Assembly (NCBI GenBank): GCA_958510825.1
Contig: OY294045.1
Span: forward strand, 95,726,988 to 95,790,987
Source: Brachypterus glaber
Lineage: Eukaryota > Arthropoda > Insecta > Coleoptera > Kateretidae
Direction: 5' to 3'
DNA length: 64,000 nt
The position numbers and the translations under genes were made by a program. Below, one piece after another: positions 9,819-19,812 of this stretch. Positions within the stretch are counted from its first letter, which is position 1. Each line of letters begins with the position of its first letter. The notes under the pieces were generated by a model, which made no database searches, was not told the origin of the DNA, and was given only the letters and a program-made list of their open reading frames with translations.

Positions 9819-10734
9819 CTTCACCCACATTTTGTCTTTTCGCTTGGCATGATGGGTGTGATACGTACAACAGGGATGCATATGGAGCTTATGGCTCAAA
9901 AAAAAAAAGGTACCTAGTTGGAAAATTGGTATGTCAGTGGTAAAGCTTTTTTTTCTTGTCATCAAAATTTTGTGTTAGGGGTAAAGCTTCTTTTTGAGTT
10001 GGTGAGGACCTTTAAAAAATTTTTTTAGTCATCAAAACAATTTTTCGTTTGTTTGGTGAAGACCTTTTTTTTAGTCATCAACATTTTTAACTTTTTTGGT
10101 GAGGGAACTTTCAAGTATTACGTACGCAAATTTTGATCATTTTGGACCCCCCCCCCCCCGTAACACTCCAAAATTATTCGACTGTCCTAATTTAAGACTC
10201 TTAAAACGCGTTCTCAAAGCTTATAGACATGCTGCCAGCAGGGTGTCCCGAGTGACTTAAGTCAACAAAAAAAAAATTGTAACTTTTAAGGTCTACCCCC
10301 AGAGTGTTTCATTGGGGTAAGTAGATTACCACCCGATTTTTTCAGAAAATTCAAAAATAATCCAGATTTATTTTTTTTAGGGCCTATTAAAGATAAATAA
10401 TTTTTTTTTTACACATTATAGAGATTTAGGATAAATAGGGAAGAACCCTGATTTTTCTCAATTTTTTTCATCAACAAACGCCCTTAAGGGCTTAAGTGGC
10501 TTAATGCCTTGTTTTGATCTTAAAAACCTAAACTTTAGGGTGCCAGAAATATCACATTCAATTTTTTCCCCTCAGTCAAAAATTTTTTGGTAACAGGTGT
10601 GTCCTGACTTAAAAGACATATATAAATATGTTATCCTATATACAGGGTGCCCCAAAAAAAATGTTTTTTAAACAAATTTTTCTACATTTTTTACACTTTT
10701 TATTCCTTTAAAGGACTACCGTCCGCAGAACCTC
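9819..10734. other. No gene; one MITE end fragment
   Basis: At about 10103-10170 there is a truncated left end of the GGGAACGTTCAAG family (GGGAACTTTCAAGTATTACG, GATCATTTTGGAC and a C run). A phrase near 10641 (TACAGGGTGCCCC) resembles the CAGGGTGT-type ends of other MITEs. Nothing else is recognisable. Confidence 0.4.
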
Positions 10735-10895
10735 GTCAAAATGACGTCATAATCTGGTGACTTATCTCCAGATATGACGTGACTATATAACGACAATATG
10801 ACGTGAAAATGACCTCCTAATGTCACAGACCGATGACGTGATATATTTGACGTCATTTTTACGTCATTATTATGACGTGAATTTCACGTCTTAAA
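10735..10895. repeat. Cluster of TGACGTCA/TGACGTG words
   Basis: Within about 160 bp the core GACGT or its complement ACGTC occurs about nine times, including AATGACGTCAT, two further full or near-full TGACGTCA palindromes and several ATGACGTGA. The words are unevenly spaced. They match the CRE/ATF consensus, but the cluster sits far from any recognised promoter and may simply be repeat content. Confidence 0.5.
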
Positions 10896-11130
10896 ATATT
10901 TTTTATTTATCCAGAAAACCACTGAATATTATTGTGTAAGTGTATATATTGACCACACTATGATAACAATGTTACATGATTTAATATAGATGTAAACAAA
11001 ATATAAATTCTACAGAGATATCACTTGGTATAGAAGCAGTAACCAAACTTCTTGACTATTTTAAAATGGCTTTTACTTCTTTTACCTCTTGGCTTAATTT
11101 TCGCACTTCTTTATATATATATATATATAT
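10896..11130. other. No gene; (TA)n microsatellite at 11113-11130
   Basis: The AT dinucleotide run directly abuts the truncated edge of the next MITE. Confidence 0.5.
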
Positions 11131-11560
11131 GCCGGGCTTCTCAAGACCACGGACACGGATTAAAGGAATATATTCTTCGCTTAATCTGCAATTTAGTATT
11201 TAGAATCTATCTGTTTCAATCTGTGATTGTTTCAATTACTGATTGATTTTAAATCCGATTTTTTATAGGGTTATAGCGTTTTTAATGGTTTTTATTTAGA
11301 AAAAGCTAATATCCTAGGATATTATTTAAATATTAAAGTAACAGTAACGGCATCTATAAGATATTAGATATGACAGGAATGTGGATTTATGATGTCACAA
11401 ACACGTTATTTTCGGGATGTCATTGTGTGATGTTATTAGGGGCGGACTTAGGACATCCCCACCATGCTACATTCTTGTTAAATGAGACTACAATCTTAAC
11501 ATCACATGTCACATATTAACGTGGCTTTCACGTGAATGTCATGTTATTTTGCTACCTGGG
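11131..11560 (-). mobile_element. CCCAGGTAGC MITE, truncated inverted copy
   Basis: Begins in mid-element at GCCGGGCTTCTCAAGACC and runs in reverse to the intact terminus TTTTGCTACCTGGG at 11560. It abuts head-on a direct-orientation copy that lacks its first 100 bp, so the two form an inverted dimer. Confidence 0.75.
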
Positions 11561-13099
11561 GGGGATGTCCTAAGTCCGCCCCTAAGAACATCACACAATG
11601 ACATCCCGAAAATAACGTGTTTGTGACATCATAAATCCACATTCCTGTTATATCTAATATCTTATGGATGCAGTTACTTTAATATTTAAATAATATTTTA
11701 GGATATTAGCTTTTTCTAAATTAAAACCATTAAAAACGCTATAACCCAGTCCGCACATATATGGATGCAACATGGTAAAGAAAGATTTTTTAGGTAACAT
11801 GTGCCATATTACATGAGACATAACATACATATGTATGCTACATAACATGCCCTATAACAGAAAGATTTTGTACGTTACATGTGCCATATTACATAAGATG
11901 TAACATACCTATGTATGATACATAACATGCAATATTGCATGTTATGTATCATATACATGGTACGAGAACATACACGATACATAAAATGTTATGAATTCAA
12001 TACTAAATATGGCGTCTATATTATTTTAATTTTTATAGGTTAGAATCACTAATATTCTTAAAATTGTTGTTAATAATAAAAGTTTTACCCTTAAGTAGTA
12101 GAAACGCATGTATTTTTAGACAACTAAACTGATTTTAGATAATTTTAGACAAAAAATTAAAATATATATTTTTTTTTTAAATGATTATTTGCTATTTTTT
12201 TTTCTAAAAATTGGCTTTTTATGTGGCCCATGATTTTTAAGCCTGGTAGAAAGTTTTCTTTCACAGTAAAAATGCACATCGTATAAGAATTTTGCCTGAT
12301 GGATGCTACATATAAAGATATTTATATACTTTAATTATTAGGTTTATCAAAAAGACGTAAAAATGTTCACCATGTCTAAATCTATGATGCACTCCATAAC
12401 AAGCAAAATTCGGAAACGCCTACTTTTATTGTTATGTACCTAGTATGTATCTGATATGTAGCATGTTATGTAGCTGATACATAACTTGAGGCGGAATTGT
12501 TAAAGTCCAAGGACTATACATGGGCTATAAAAATTACATGTCTGCAACATCACATAGAACAGTGGTTATGTACCTGCTATGTTCCTGCCATGTATTTGTG
12601 TTGACTGGGAACCCTATAAAAAAATCGGATTTAAAATCAATCAGTAATTGAAACAATCACAGATTGAAACAGATAGATTCTAAATACGAAATTGCAGATT
12701 AAGCGGAGAATATATCCTTTAATCCGTGTCCGTGGTCTTGAGAAGCCCGGCAGAGCCCCCTATCCATTGGAAATCGTATAATGTGTATACAATTTCCTTA
12801 TAATAATTTACTCTATCAACATCATCTTATATCGATTTTTTTGCTTCGAACGTCGGTGAGAAGCAAAATAACATGACATTCACGTGAAAGCCACGTTAAT
12901 ATGTGACATGCGATATATTCACAGCGTTGGTAAATATTTGTTATTAAATAACATGGTTGTCACGTCACACGTGTTACGTTGCAAATGTGATGTTAAATAC
13001 ATGTTATTTTTCAATATTATGTGATGTTATGATTTAGTTTAAAAATAAACCCAAAAGTGATGTTAATTTCTTGTAATATAACATCCCTTGCTACCTGGG
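11561..13099 (+). mobile_element. CCCAGGTAGC MITE, 5'-truncated, split by another MITE
   Basis: The sequence equals the 770-bp copy at 2250-3019 from its base 101 (GGGGATGTCC) to its end (GCTACCTGGG at 13099). It is interrupted after GCTATAA by the insertion 11745-12609. Removing the insertion and one AA restores the expected GCTATAACCCTATAAAAAAA. Confidence 0.8.
11745..12609 (+). mobile_element. CCCAGTCCGCACA MITE, copy 2, nested (865 bp)
   Basis: Full copy with CCCAGTCCGCAC and TTGACTGGG ends, nearly identical to 3529-4382. The empty site is known from the host MITE's other copies, so the duplicated AA (11743-11744, 12610-12611) directly proves a 2-bp target duplication. It is younger than its host repeat. 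Confidence 0.9.
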
Positions 13100-13502
13100 G
13101 AAAAACAATTGGGAGGAAGCCAAAGACTATATCTAGGTATTATTATTATTATTTATCCAATACATACAGATAATAAGACAATATTGTCTTATTATAATTA
13201 CCAGCTTTATTTTAAATAGATAAACTCAATAATAATTATTAAGGGGTTAACACCCGCGTGGCTTTTACTTTATTGAGTGGATAATTATTTATTTTACCCA
13301 CTCAACTGTCACTTGTCAAATTATTTTCTTGTAAATGTCATTAAAATTTTTTAATAAAAATATGAATTCCTAAGCTATTTATTGGATAAAACCTTGTATG
13401 GCACTCATGGGTAAAGCGATATTGCCCTCTCGAAAATTAACCTGCTTGGCTGACGCCTCGCAGGTTAATTTTCTCATGGGCAATATCTTACTTTACCCAC
13501 TA
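13100..13502. mobile_element. Hairpin MITE at 13408-13500
   Basis: GGGTAAAGCGATATTGCCC with ...GAAAATTAACCTGC pairs with GCAGGTTAATTTTC...GGGCAATATC...TTTACCC, leaving a loop of about 14 bases (TTGGCTGACGCCTC). The sequence before it (13100-13407) has no gene. Confidence 0.65.
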
Positions 13503-13870
13503 CCCAGTCCGCACAAATTCATGGCAGGTACATAGCAGGTACATAACCACTGTTCTATGTGATGTTGCAGCCATGTATTTTTTATAGTCCATGTACAGTC
13601 CTTGGACTTTAACAATTCCGCCTCAAATTATGTATCAGGTACATAACATGTAACATATCAGCTACATACCAGGTACATAACATGTTATATAACTTTTGCA
13701 ATATGGATGAGAGGTATCAGCCATGTCGTTTTTATACTCGTTGATATGTAGCAGAAACATACCAAATACATCATAAGTTATCCCTTGCCATATGGATGAG
13801 AGGTCTTTAATACATTAAAATTATATGGGTGATATGTAACATGGATGTTTAAATTTCCCCGTGTCCCCGT
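13503..13870 (-). mobile_element. CCCAGTCCGCACA-type MITE, rearranged inverted copy
   Basis: Starts CCCAGTCCGCACAAATTCAT, then follows the reverse of the family's right half (GTTCTATGTGATGTTGCAG, CTTGGACTTTAACAATTCC) to about 13690. Beyond this the sequence diverges but keeps similar words (ATATGGATGAGAGGT twice). Probably a related subfamily or a damaged copy. Confidence 0.55.
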
Positions 13871-14479
13871 TGAACGGCAAATATAAACTTCCAATTTCGA
13901 ATAGGTAAATGATACACAGATATGAAATACATATTTGTGTGCCACTTACCTATTCGAAATCTAAAGTCGATATCTACAGCGTCCGGTCGAAGTCTTAATT
14001 TTGTTTATTTTGCAAAAATAAAAATATATCTTAAACTAACACTCGGTTGCCCTGCCAGGTATACATACAAAAAATTAAAACTACATATTACATATTCTGA
14101 ATAATATATATTTTAAAAAAGGTGACTGTTTGTACATTTTTTTTTTAAAACGTATAATAAAATAAACATATTCTGAAAAAAAAAATATTTAAAATTAAAA
14201 AAAAACGTAATAATGCAAAATATCGAGGGGTAAATCTCATACAAACTCGCGTACACCAAATTTTGCATTACCCAAGATTTGGCAAGATTTCGCGGGATTT
14301 GGCAAGATTTCGCGGGATTTTGCAATATTTTGCGGGATTTCGCAAGATTTCTAGCAAATTCTAAAAAAGAAACTAAATAATTCATTTTACATTTTCAACT
14401 ATAATATACTTAGTATATATATTATAAGTTTTTGCGTTAATTACATACAAAAAAATAATTCATTCAAAATCTCTAAGAA

Positions 14480-14775
14480 TAAAATAAATACAGCACCACA
14501 CAAAAAAAAATGGAACTCCAACGGACTCGACTAGTCAATTCCTATATATTTTGAGCCGCTGAATGCGAATCTGCAGTCGAAATTTAAAAGTTTTTAAAAA
14601 GACCTCAAAAAACCTAACGAAAAAGTACAAAAAGGATGTTTTTTTAAGTTTATTTTAAAAATGGGACCCAATTTTTAAACTCGGATTCAGCGGCTCAAAA
14701 TACATAGAATTTGACTAGTAGTCTGTCGGAGATCCAACTTTAGTTTGTGTAGCTGTGATATTAATAAAACATTTT
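14480..14775. mobile_element. Inverted-repeat element, GAGCCGCTGAATNCGAATCT type
   Basis: CGACTAGTCAATTCCTATAT and TTTTGAGCCGCTGAAT on the left pair with ATTCAGCGGCTCAAAATACA and TTTGACTAGTAG on the right. A close relative forms the centre of the palindrome at 52020-52330. Confidence 0.65.
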
Positions 14776-14926
14776 TTACAACTTTTCCACCAATATTACC
14801 GCGTCTCACTGAAATATGACATAAGTAGTACTTCTGGTGTACCACACCTATAATATGGATGCTTTTGTTTTGGCAGTTTAAGAGTTACAATATGATATTA
14901 ACCTATGCTACTGAGAGTAGCCGGTG

Positions 14927-15154
14927 AGGGAAGTATTACATAACTCAATTGTACTAAAATTCACACTTCATACCCCGGCTCTTGCGTTATTATAGATTAT
15001 AGAGATTTCATATTTTGGCTACCCCCCTAATAGGGGGTGTGTTAGGGGGGTAGCCAAAATATGAACTCTCTACAGCCTTAAATAACGCGAGAACCGAGGT
15101 ATGAAGTGTATTAATTTTGGTACAATTTGCGTTACATAATACTTGAACGTTCCC
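14927..15154. mobile_element. Palindromic MITE of the GGGAACGTTCAAG family
   Basis: Complete but diverged copy. The arms include AGAGATTTCATATTTTGGCT and its complement, the centre is CCCCCCTAATAGGGGG, and the right end is TTGAACGTTCCC. Confidence 0.75.
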
Positions 15155-15299
15155 TAATACACATGGTACCAATGTAAAAAAATACCGAGAGTTGCTGGTG
15201 ACTCTCATGGTAGCCAACGTGTTAAATATTTAAAATTTCGGGGAATTTCGCGAGGGTTGTACACAAGATTTCGCAGGAGATTTAGCTCGCAAAATACAT

Positions 15300-16466
15300 T
15301 TAGAACAAGTTTTAGTTGTCTTCCAGTACACTCAGCCTTTTACAGTAGGGATCCCAACTCCTTGAGGATAAATAAATAAAAAAAGTATATCTCTTTTTCA
15401 TCAAAGCTGTCACATAGAACCTGATAATTCTCAGCAAACGGCTTACCCATGAATATAGATTAACATACCACAATGACTTCAAATGTTCTCCATTTATTTT
15501 ATCTTTTTTTGTAATTAATTGGGAAACATTTTTTGTGTTGGGATGGATCATCCATTCCATGGGATGTCACTGACGTCATCATTTCCAACAAACAACACAA
15601 CTGTATATTCCATTTTACTAAAAAAGTATAATCCATTATAATTTGAAATCTTATTTTGAGGTTAATTTTAAAAAAAGTATTACGATTATGTAGATTATAA
15701 AACTTGAATAAACTAATAATTAGTTTTATTACTAACCTATCATAAAACACTCTTTAAAAAATTGCTTTTGCAAACACAAAAACACTATTTCCACAACGCT
15801 TAATTATGACGCCATACTCTACTACTATAATTTGACCAATAATTGGTCGGCTAGATTGCTTGGCGGGAACTTCAAAATTCTAATTTCTATTTCCATTGAA
15901 ATCACATCTCTGATTTCTGTATTTTACAAGATATTACATAATTAGTTATACCACGAATGCGTATACTCGTATTCAACGCTTATGGGAATTTGTCGATTTC
16001 CAAAATAACTTTAAAAAAGTAAATTTAGTTAACTTATTTGTGAGATTTATCCGAGTCGAACCAAACTGAAGTTTTAAACAAGCAATATTAAAAAATAATC
16101 ATAAAAAATTAAAAAAATATGTTTTCTTTAAGATTTTTGAAAAACGAAAAATTATTGAAAAAAATATAAATTAAATGTTTCAAACAAAGTTTTCAAAAAA
16201 ACTTTTTTTTCAAAATTTTTAATTTTTTTTATTTGTTTTTGTAGAATTGATTTTTATAATAAAAGTAATTTTTCCTGAAAAAATTACGTTAATAGGAATA
16301 TTCTATCAGCTTTTTTCGATTTTTTTAAAATTTTATCCCTCCATAACTTTTTTGTTTTTGGTGGGATTACTTTCAAAAATAATAGGGATCTTCACCTCGG
16401 ACAACTTGATTATACCTGAAAATTTCAAGTCGATCGGATTATTATTAACCTGTACCTACATATGGT
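15300..16466. other. No gene; diverged repeat at 16200-16440
   Basis: Only A/T-rich sequence and short frames are visible. About 16200-16440 (CCATAACTTTTTTGTTTTTG, AATAGGGATC, CAAGTCGATCGGATTATTA) is the diverged partner of 640-777. Confidence 0.4.
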
Positions 16467-16720
16467 GAATTCATAACATTTTATGTATCTGGTATGTTCT
16501 CATACCATATATATGATACATAACATGCAATATTGCATGTTATGTATCATACATATGTATGTTACATCTTATGTAATATGGCACATGCAACTTAAAAAAT
16601 CTTTCTATTATAGCGCATGTTATGTAGCATACATATGTATGTTACGTCTCATGTAATATGGCACTTGTTACCTAAAAAATCTTTCTTTGTGATGTTGCAT
16701 CCATGTATGTGCGGACTGGG
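16467..16720 (-). mobile_element. CCCAGTCCGCACA MITE, truncated inverted copy
   Basis: Runs in reverse from GAATTCATAACATTTTATG to the intact terminus ATGTGCGGACTGGG. It is about the first 250 bp of the family. Confidence 0.75.
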
Positions 16721-17259
16721 TAGTACCATAAATAACAATTCTTTGGACGAAGCTGGTCTGAAGGTAAAATATGCCGACTGAAAAAAAAAGCTCCTCGCTG
16801 CCAAAAATTATGAAAAATGATCATCGCCCCAAAAAAATTTGCCGACTGAACTACGATTTTGCCGACTCAGTCATTTCGTGGATCGTCCTCGGATCGTCCC
16901 TGTCCTTACCAAATAAGTCAGTTTAAATGACACATTTTTTTCGCAGGCTAGGTGAGTAATAAAATTAAAAATAATTCAGTTTTTATGATGTTTATTTCGA
17001 ATATTGGCTTGTACTCGTGAGAAACTTATAAAAAATGTTTAACGTCTGCATTCCATTATCTGGAAGGTCAGAATTTCGACCAACCAGAAAAATGCAGAGT
17101 TTATTACCAACGAATCAAACCTCTGTAAAATAAGAGTGGCGGGCGGGATTTTTCGGTCATATATTAGCGAACCCCCGCGTTTTTCACGCATTGCACTTAA
17201 GTCGGGTCTGGTATAAGGTGACTTGTTGTAAGGTTATTTATTGTTATTGTCGTGAAAAG
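16721..17259. other. Upstream region of RRM gene copy 1
   Basis: About 540 bp between a MITE fragment and the first ATG. The part from 16985 is the most GC-balanced sequence nearby and includes GGCGGGCGGG (17138) and CCCCCGCG about 70 bp before the ATG. No TATA box at a convincing spacing is seen. It probably contains the promoter and 5' UTR. Confidence 0.35.
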
Positions 17260-17980
17260 ATGGTAGTTTTAAGTGAAGTTGGTTTCTTGGATCTCACTAG
17301 TCAACACGAGATAAAGCTAGAACAAAGAAAAAAACGAATGATGGACAGTTTAGCCAAAATCTGCGATAATACAGGGTACCACATAATCCAAACCAACGGT
17401 CAACGGGTTTACGCCCCACGTTCTGACGTAGATTGTCCAGAACCTCCAAAAGGTTGCGAAGTCTTCATCGGGAAACTTCACAAGAATATTTACGAAGACT
17501 ATTTAATTCCACTATTTGAAACAATTGGGAGGTTATACAAATTCAGGCTTATGTTGGACTTTTCTGAGAACACCAGAGGGTACGCGTTCGCGACCTATTA
17601 CACCCGGGAGCACGCGGAATCTAGCAATCGACCGGCTGAACGGCTTCGAAATCAAGAAAAATTTTGAAGATCGGAGTGTATAAATCGGTTGATAACTGTC
17701 GTTTGTTTATCGGTAATCTGCCCATCGATAAAACTAACCTGGAGGTTCACCAAATATTGAGCAACTATGTGGACGGAATCAAAGACATTATCATGTATAG
17801 CGATTATGAAAACCCTAGGTTTAACCGCGGTTTTGTGTTCGTCGAGTTCGAGAATCACCGAATGGCGGCCATGGCTAGGAGGCAGTTCTCGCCGGAGAAC
17901 CTCACCCATCGAAGGAAAAACCCCTCTTCGTGGATTGGGCGGACCCAGTACCTGAAGTCGACCCAAAGATAATGGAGAAG
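17260..17980 (+). pseudogene. RRM gene copy 1, exon encoding N-terminus, RRM1 and RRM2 (frameshifted)
   Basis: Member of the A1CF/RBM46/RBM47 family of three-RRM, mRNA-binding proteins. The ATG at 17260 has context AAAGATGG; frames further upstream lack an ATG. Residues 30-52 form the family's N-terminal block (TGYHIIQTNGQRVY). RRM1 follows with RNP2 VFIGKL (68-73) and RNP1 RGYAFATY (106-113). RRM2 has RLFIGNL and NRGFVFVEF, then the linker FVDWADPVPEVDP. The frame moves by one base four times, near 17623, 17667, 17910 and 17920. Each looks like a single extra base, and no other lesions are seen. A consensus donor (GAG AAG/GTAAGT) follows at 17981, phase 0. Unlike copy 2 there is no intron between RRM1 and RRM2. 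It is either a dying gene or has local base-call errors; the intact downstream exons favour the latter somewhat. Confidence 0.8.
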
Positions 17981-18371
17981 GTAAGTTTGTTTATTTCGAT
18001 ATTTGATTTGCCTTATCAACGGTTTGCCCGTCGGCAAAAATTTTTAACATGCTTTTTCACCATAAAGTCGCATTAATGGGTGCAGGTCCAGTGGCGCCGC
18101 AGGAGATTTTGTGAAAGGGTGGGGGCAAGCCTATTCGGCTTTACAACTTCATTACCAAAAAATGTTTGTTAAATTTCCATTGGGCGGCCCAATTTGGGGC
18201 CAGTCTTGTTTAATGGGGGAGGAGGGGGTTAATAAGGAACAGATTAAGTTGCATCACCAACACAAGATTTAGCGCCGCGGCGAGCCGCTAGCTAAATTAT
18301 TAAGGTATGCGTTTTTTTGCCGCGCGGTACCGCAATTGCGGTGTTTGTTTGTTTGTTTGTATGTGTTTGTT
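17981..18371. other. Start of intron 2-3 of copy 1; (GTTT)n tract
   Basis: Intronic, no gene. A short GTTTGTTTGTTTGTATGTG run at about 18341-18366 borders the next MITE. Confidence 0.5.
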
Positions 18372-19115
18372 CCCAGGTAGCAAGGGATGTTATATTACAA
18401 GAAATTAACATCACTTTTGGGTGTATTTTTTAAACTAAATCCTAACATCACATAATATTGAAAAAATAACATGCAACGTAACACGCGAGACATGTCCAAA
18501 ACCTAGCGAAATGTGAATATATCGCATGTCACATATTAACGTGGCTTTCACGTGAATGTCATGTTATTTTGCTTCTCACCGACGTTCGAAGCAAAAAAAA
18601 TCGATATAAGATGATGTTGATAGAGTAAATTATTATAAGGAAATTGTATACACATTATACGATTTCCAATGGATAGGGGGGCTCTGCCGGGCTTCTCAAG
18701 ACCACGGACACGGATTAAAGGAATATATTCTCCGCCTAATCTGCAATTTCGTATTTAGAATCTATCTGTTTCAATCTGTGATTGTTTCAAATACTGATTG
18801 ATTTTAAATCCGATTTATTTTATAGGGTTATAGCGTTTTTAATGGTTTTAATTTAGAAAAAGCTAATATCCTAAAAATATTTAAATATTAAAGTACCAGT
18901 AACGGCATCCATAAGATATTAGATATAACAGGAATGTGGATTTATGATGTCACAAACACGTTATTTTCGGGATGTCATTGTGTGATGTTATTAGGGGCGG
19001 ACTTAGGACATCCCCACCATGCTACATTCTTGTTAAATGAGACTACAATCTTAACATCACATGTCACATATTAACGTGACTTTCACGTGAATGTCATGTT
19101 ATTTTGCTACCTGGG
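18372..19115 (-). mobile_element. CCCAGGTAGC MITE, full inverted copy (744 bp)
   Basis: Both ends intact: CCCAGGTAGCAAGGGATG and TTTTGCTACCTGGG, with TT on each side (18370-18371, 19116-19117). It sits in intron 2-3 of copy 1, directly against the 3' end of a SINE. Confidence 0.85.
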
Positions 19116-19117
19116 TT

Positions 19118-19352
19118 TTTAACCTCGTACTATTCTAAGCATCCCCTAACTCCAGGACTTGTGTGGGCTAGTAGTAGAGGGAACCACCGGCTTTAATTGA
19201 CTTTCGAACCAATATATCTAGGGAGTACGCCTTCGCCAAATTTTAATTATTAATTAACTGAAAAAGGCAATCGTCGCCAGTGAGGTTTGAACTCACGATC
19301 ATTGGCTATGCTATGTCGAAGCCTTAGACCACTGAGATAATTCTCCCATTTT
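19118..19352 (-). mobile_element. tRNA-derived SINE, copy 1
   Basis: On the minus strand the head reads GGGAGAATTATCTCAGTGG (A-box region) and, 45 bp later, GTGAGTTCAAACCTCAC (B box inside a T-arm-like stem). It resembles a tRNA for about 75 bp. A tRNA-unrelated body follows (GGCGAAGGCGTACTCCCTAG, GGTTCGAAAGTCAATTAAAG, CTACTACTAGCCCACACAAG), ending in GTACGAGGTTAAAAA. The copy at 62748-62995 shares head and body, which proves a dispersed unit with internal pol III promoter. Confidence 0.85.
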
Positions 19353-19812
19353 ACTTTAATTTTTGTTACACTATAAATATAAATGGGCAAGACGAACGCG
19401 CGTTGTTCTAGATTACGATCACGAAATACACAACACTCACAAAAAGATCAAAAACGTCCTCAACCAGTAATGGTACCCACTAATACAGGACAGATGCATT
19501 CCCAGCATCAGTGAGCCAGTCTCACACTTCCCGCACATCCCTCCTCTCCCTATCCCATCCCTCCTCATCCCCCTCCCACCCACCCCCCAGCGCCAAATTA
19601 TGACAAATGCAACTCGCATCAGTGAGCATAGACTCACTGCCCCAACTATCAATTCAGATCAAGTATTATTTTAGATAAATGAGCCATAGGCTGCGCCTGT
19701 TTCTTAAAGACCCAAACAAACTATTGATGATGAACGCGCGTTGTCGCAACGTCGCCGGAGATATGTGTGCATTGCCCATTTATATCTATAGGTATCGTAT
19801 TTTTCAGAATTT
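19353..19812. other. Intronic sequence, no gene seen
   Basis: C-rich stretch around 19550-19590 (CCCCTCCCACCCACCCCCC). The words ATCAGTGAGCC/GCATCAGTGAGC recur. No ORF or RNA recognised. Confidence 0.35.

Larger units (their letters stand above)
14224..15289. mobile_element. CGAGGGG-type TIR element with GATTTCGCGGG minisatellite, old
   Basis: The left end is CGAGGGGTAAATCTC. The right end GAGATTTAGCTCG is a decayed inverse. CAAAATAT (14216-14223) and CAAAATAC (15290-15297) form a 7/8 target duplication. Near the left end are five degenerate units of GCAAGATTTCGCGGGATTTG (14270-14350). Related words (AATTTCGCGAGGG, AAGATTTCGCAGGAG) lie near the right end (15243-15280). Two other MITEs sit inside (14480-14775, 14927-15154), so this is an old insertion. 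Confidence 0.55.

Noticed and set aside
17652..17966. 104-codon minus-strand frame over the RRM2 exon
   Set aside because: Antisense shadow of the RRM-coding strand; no domain of its own.
19275..19352. Looks like a tRNA gene on the minus strand (and another at 62749-62825)
   Set aside because: Cloverleaf is imperfect, and both have the same 150-bp tRNA-unrelated body and a tail, so they are SINE heads.
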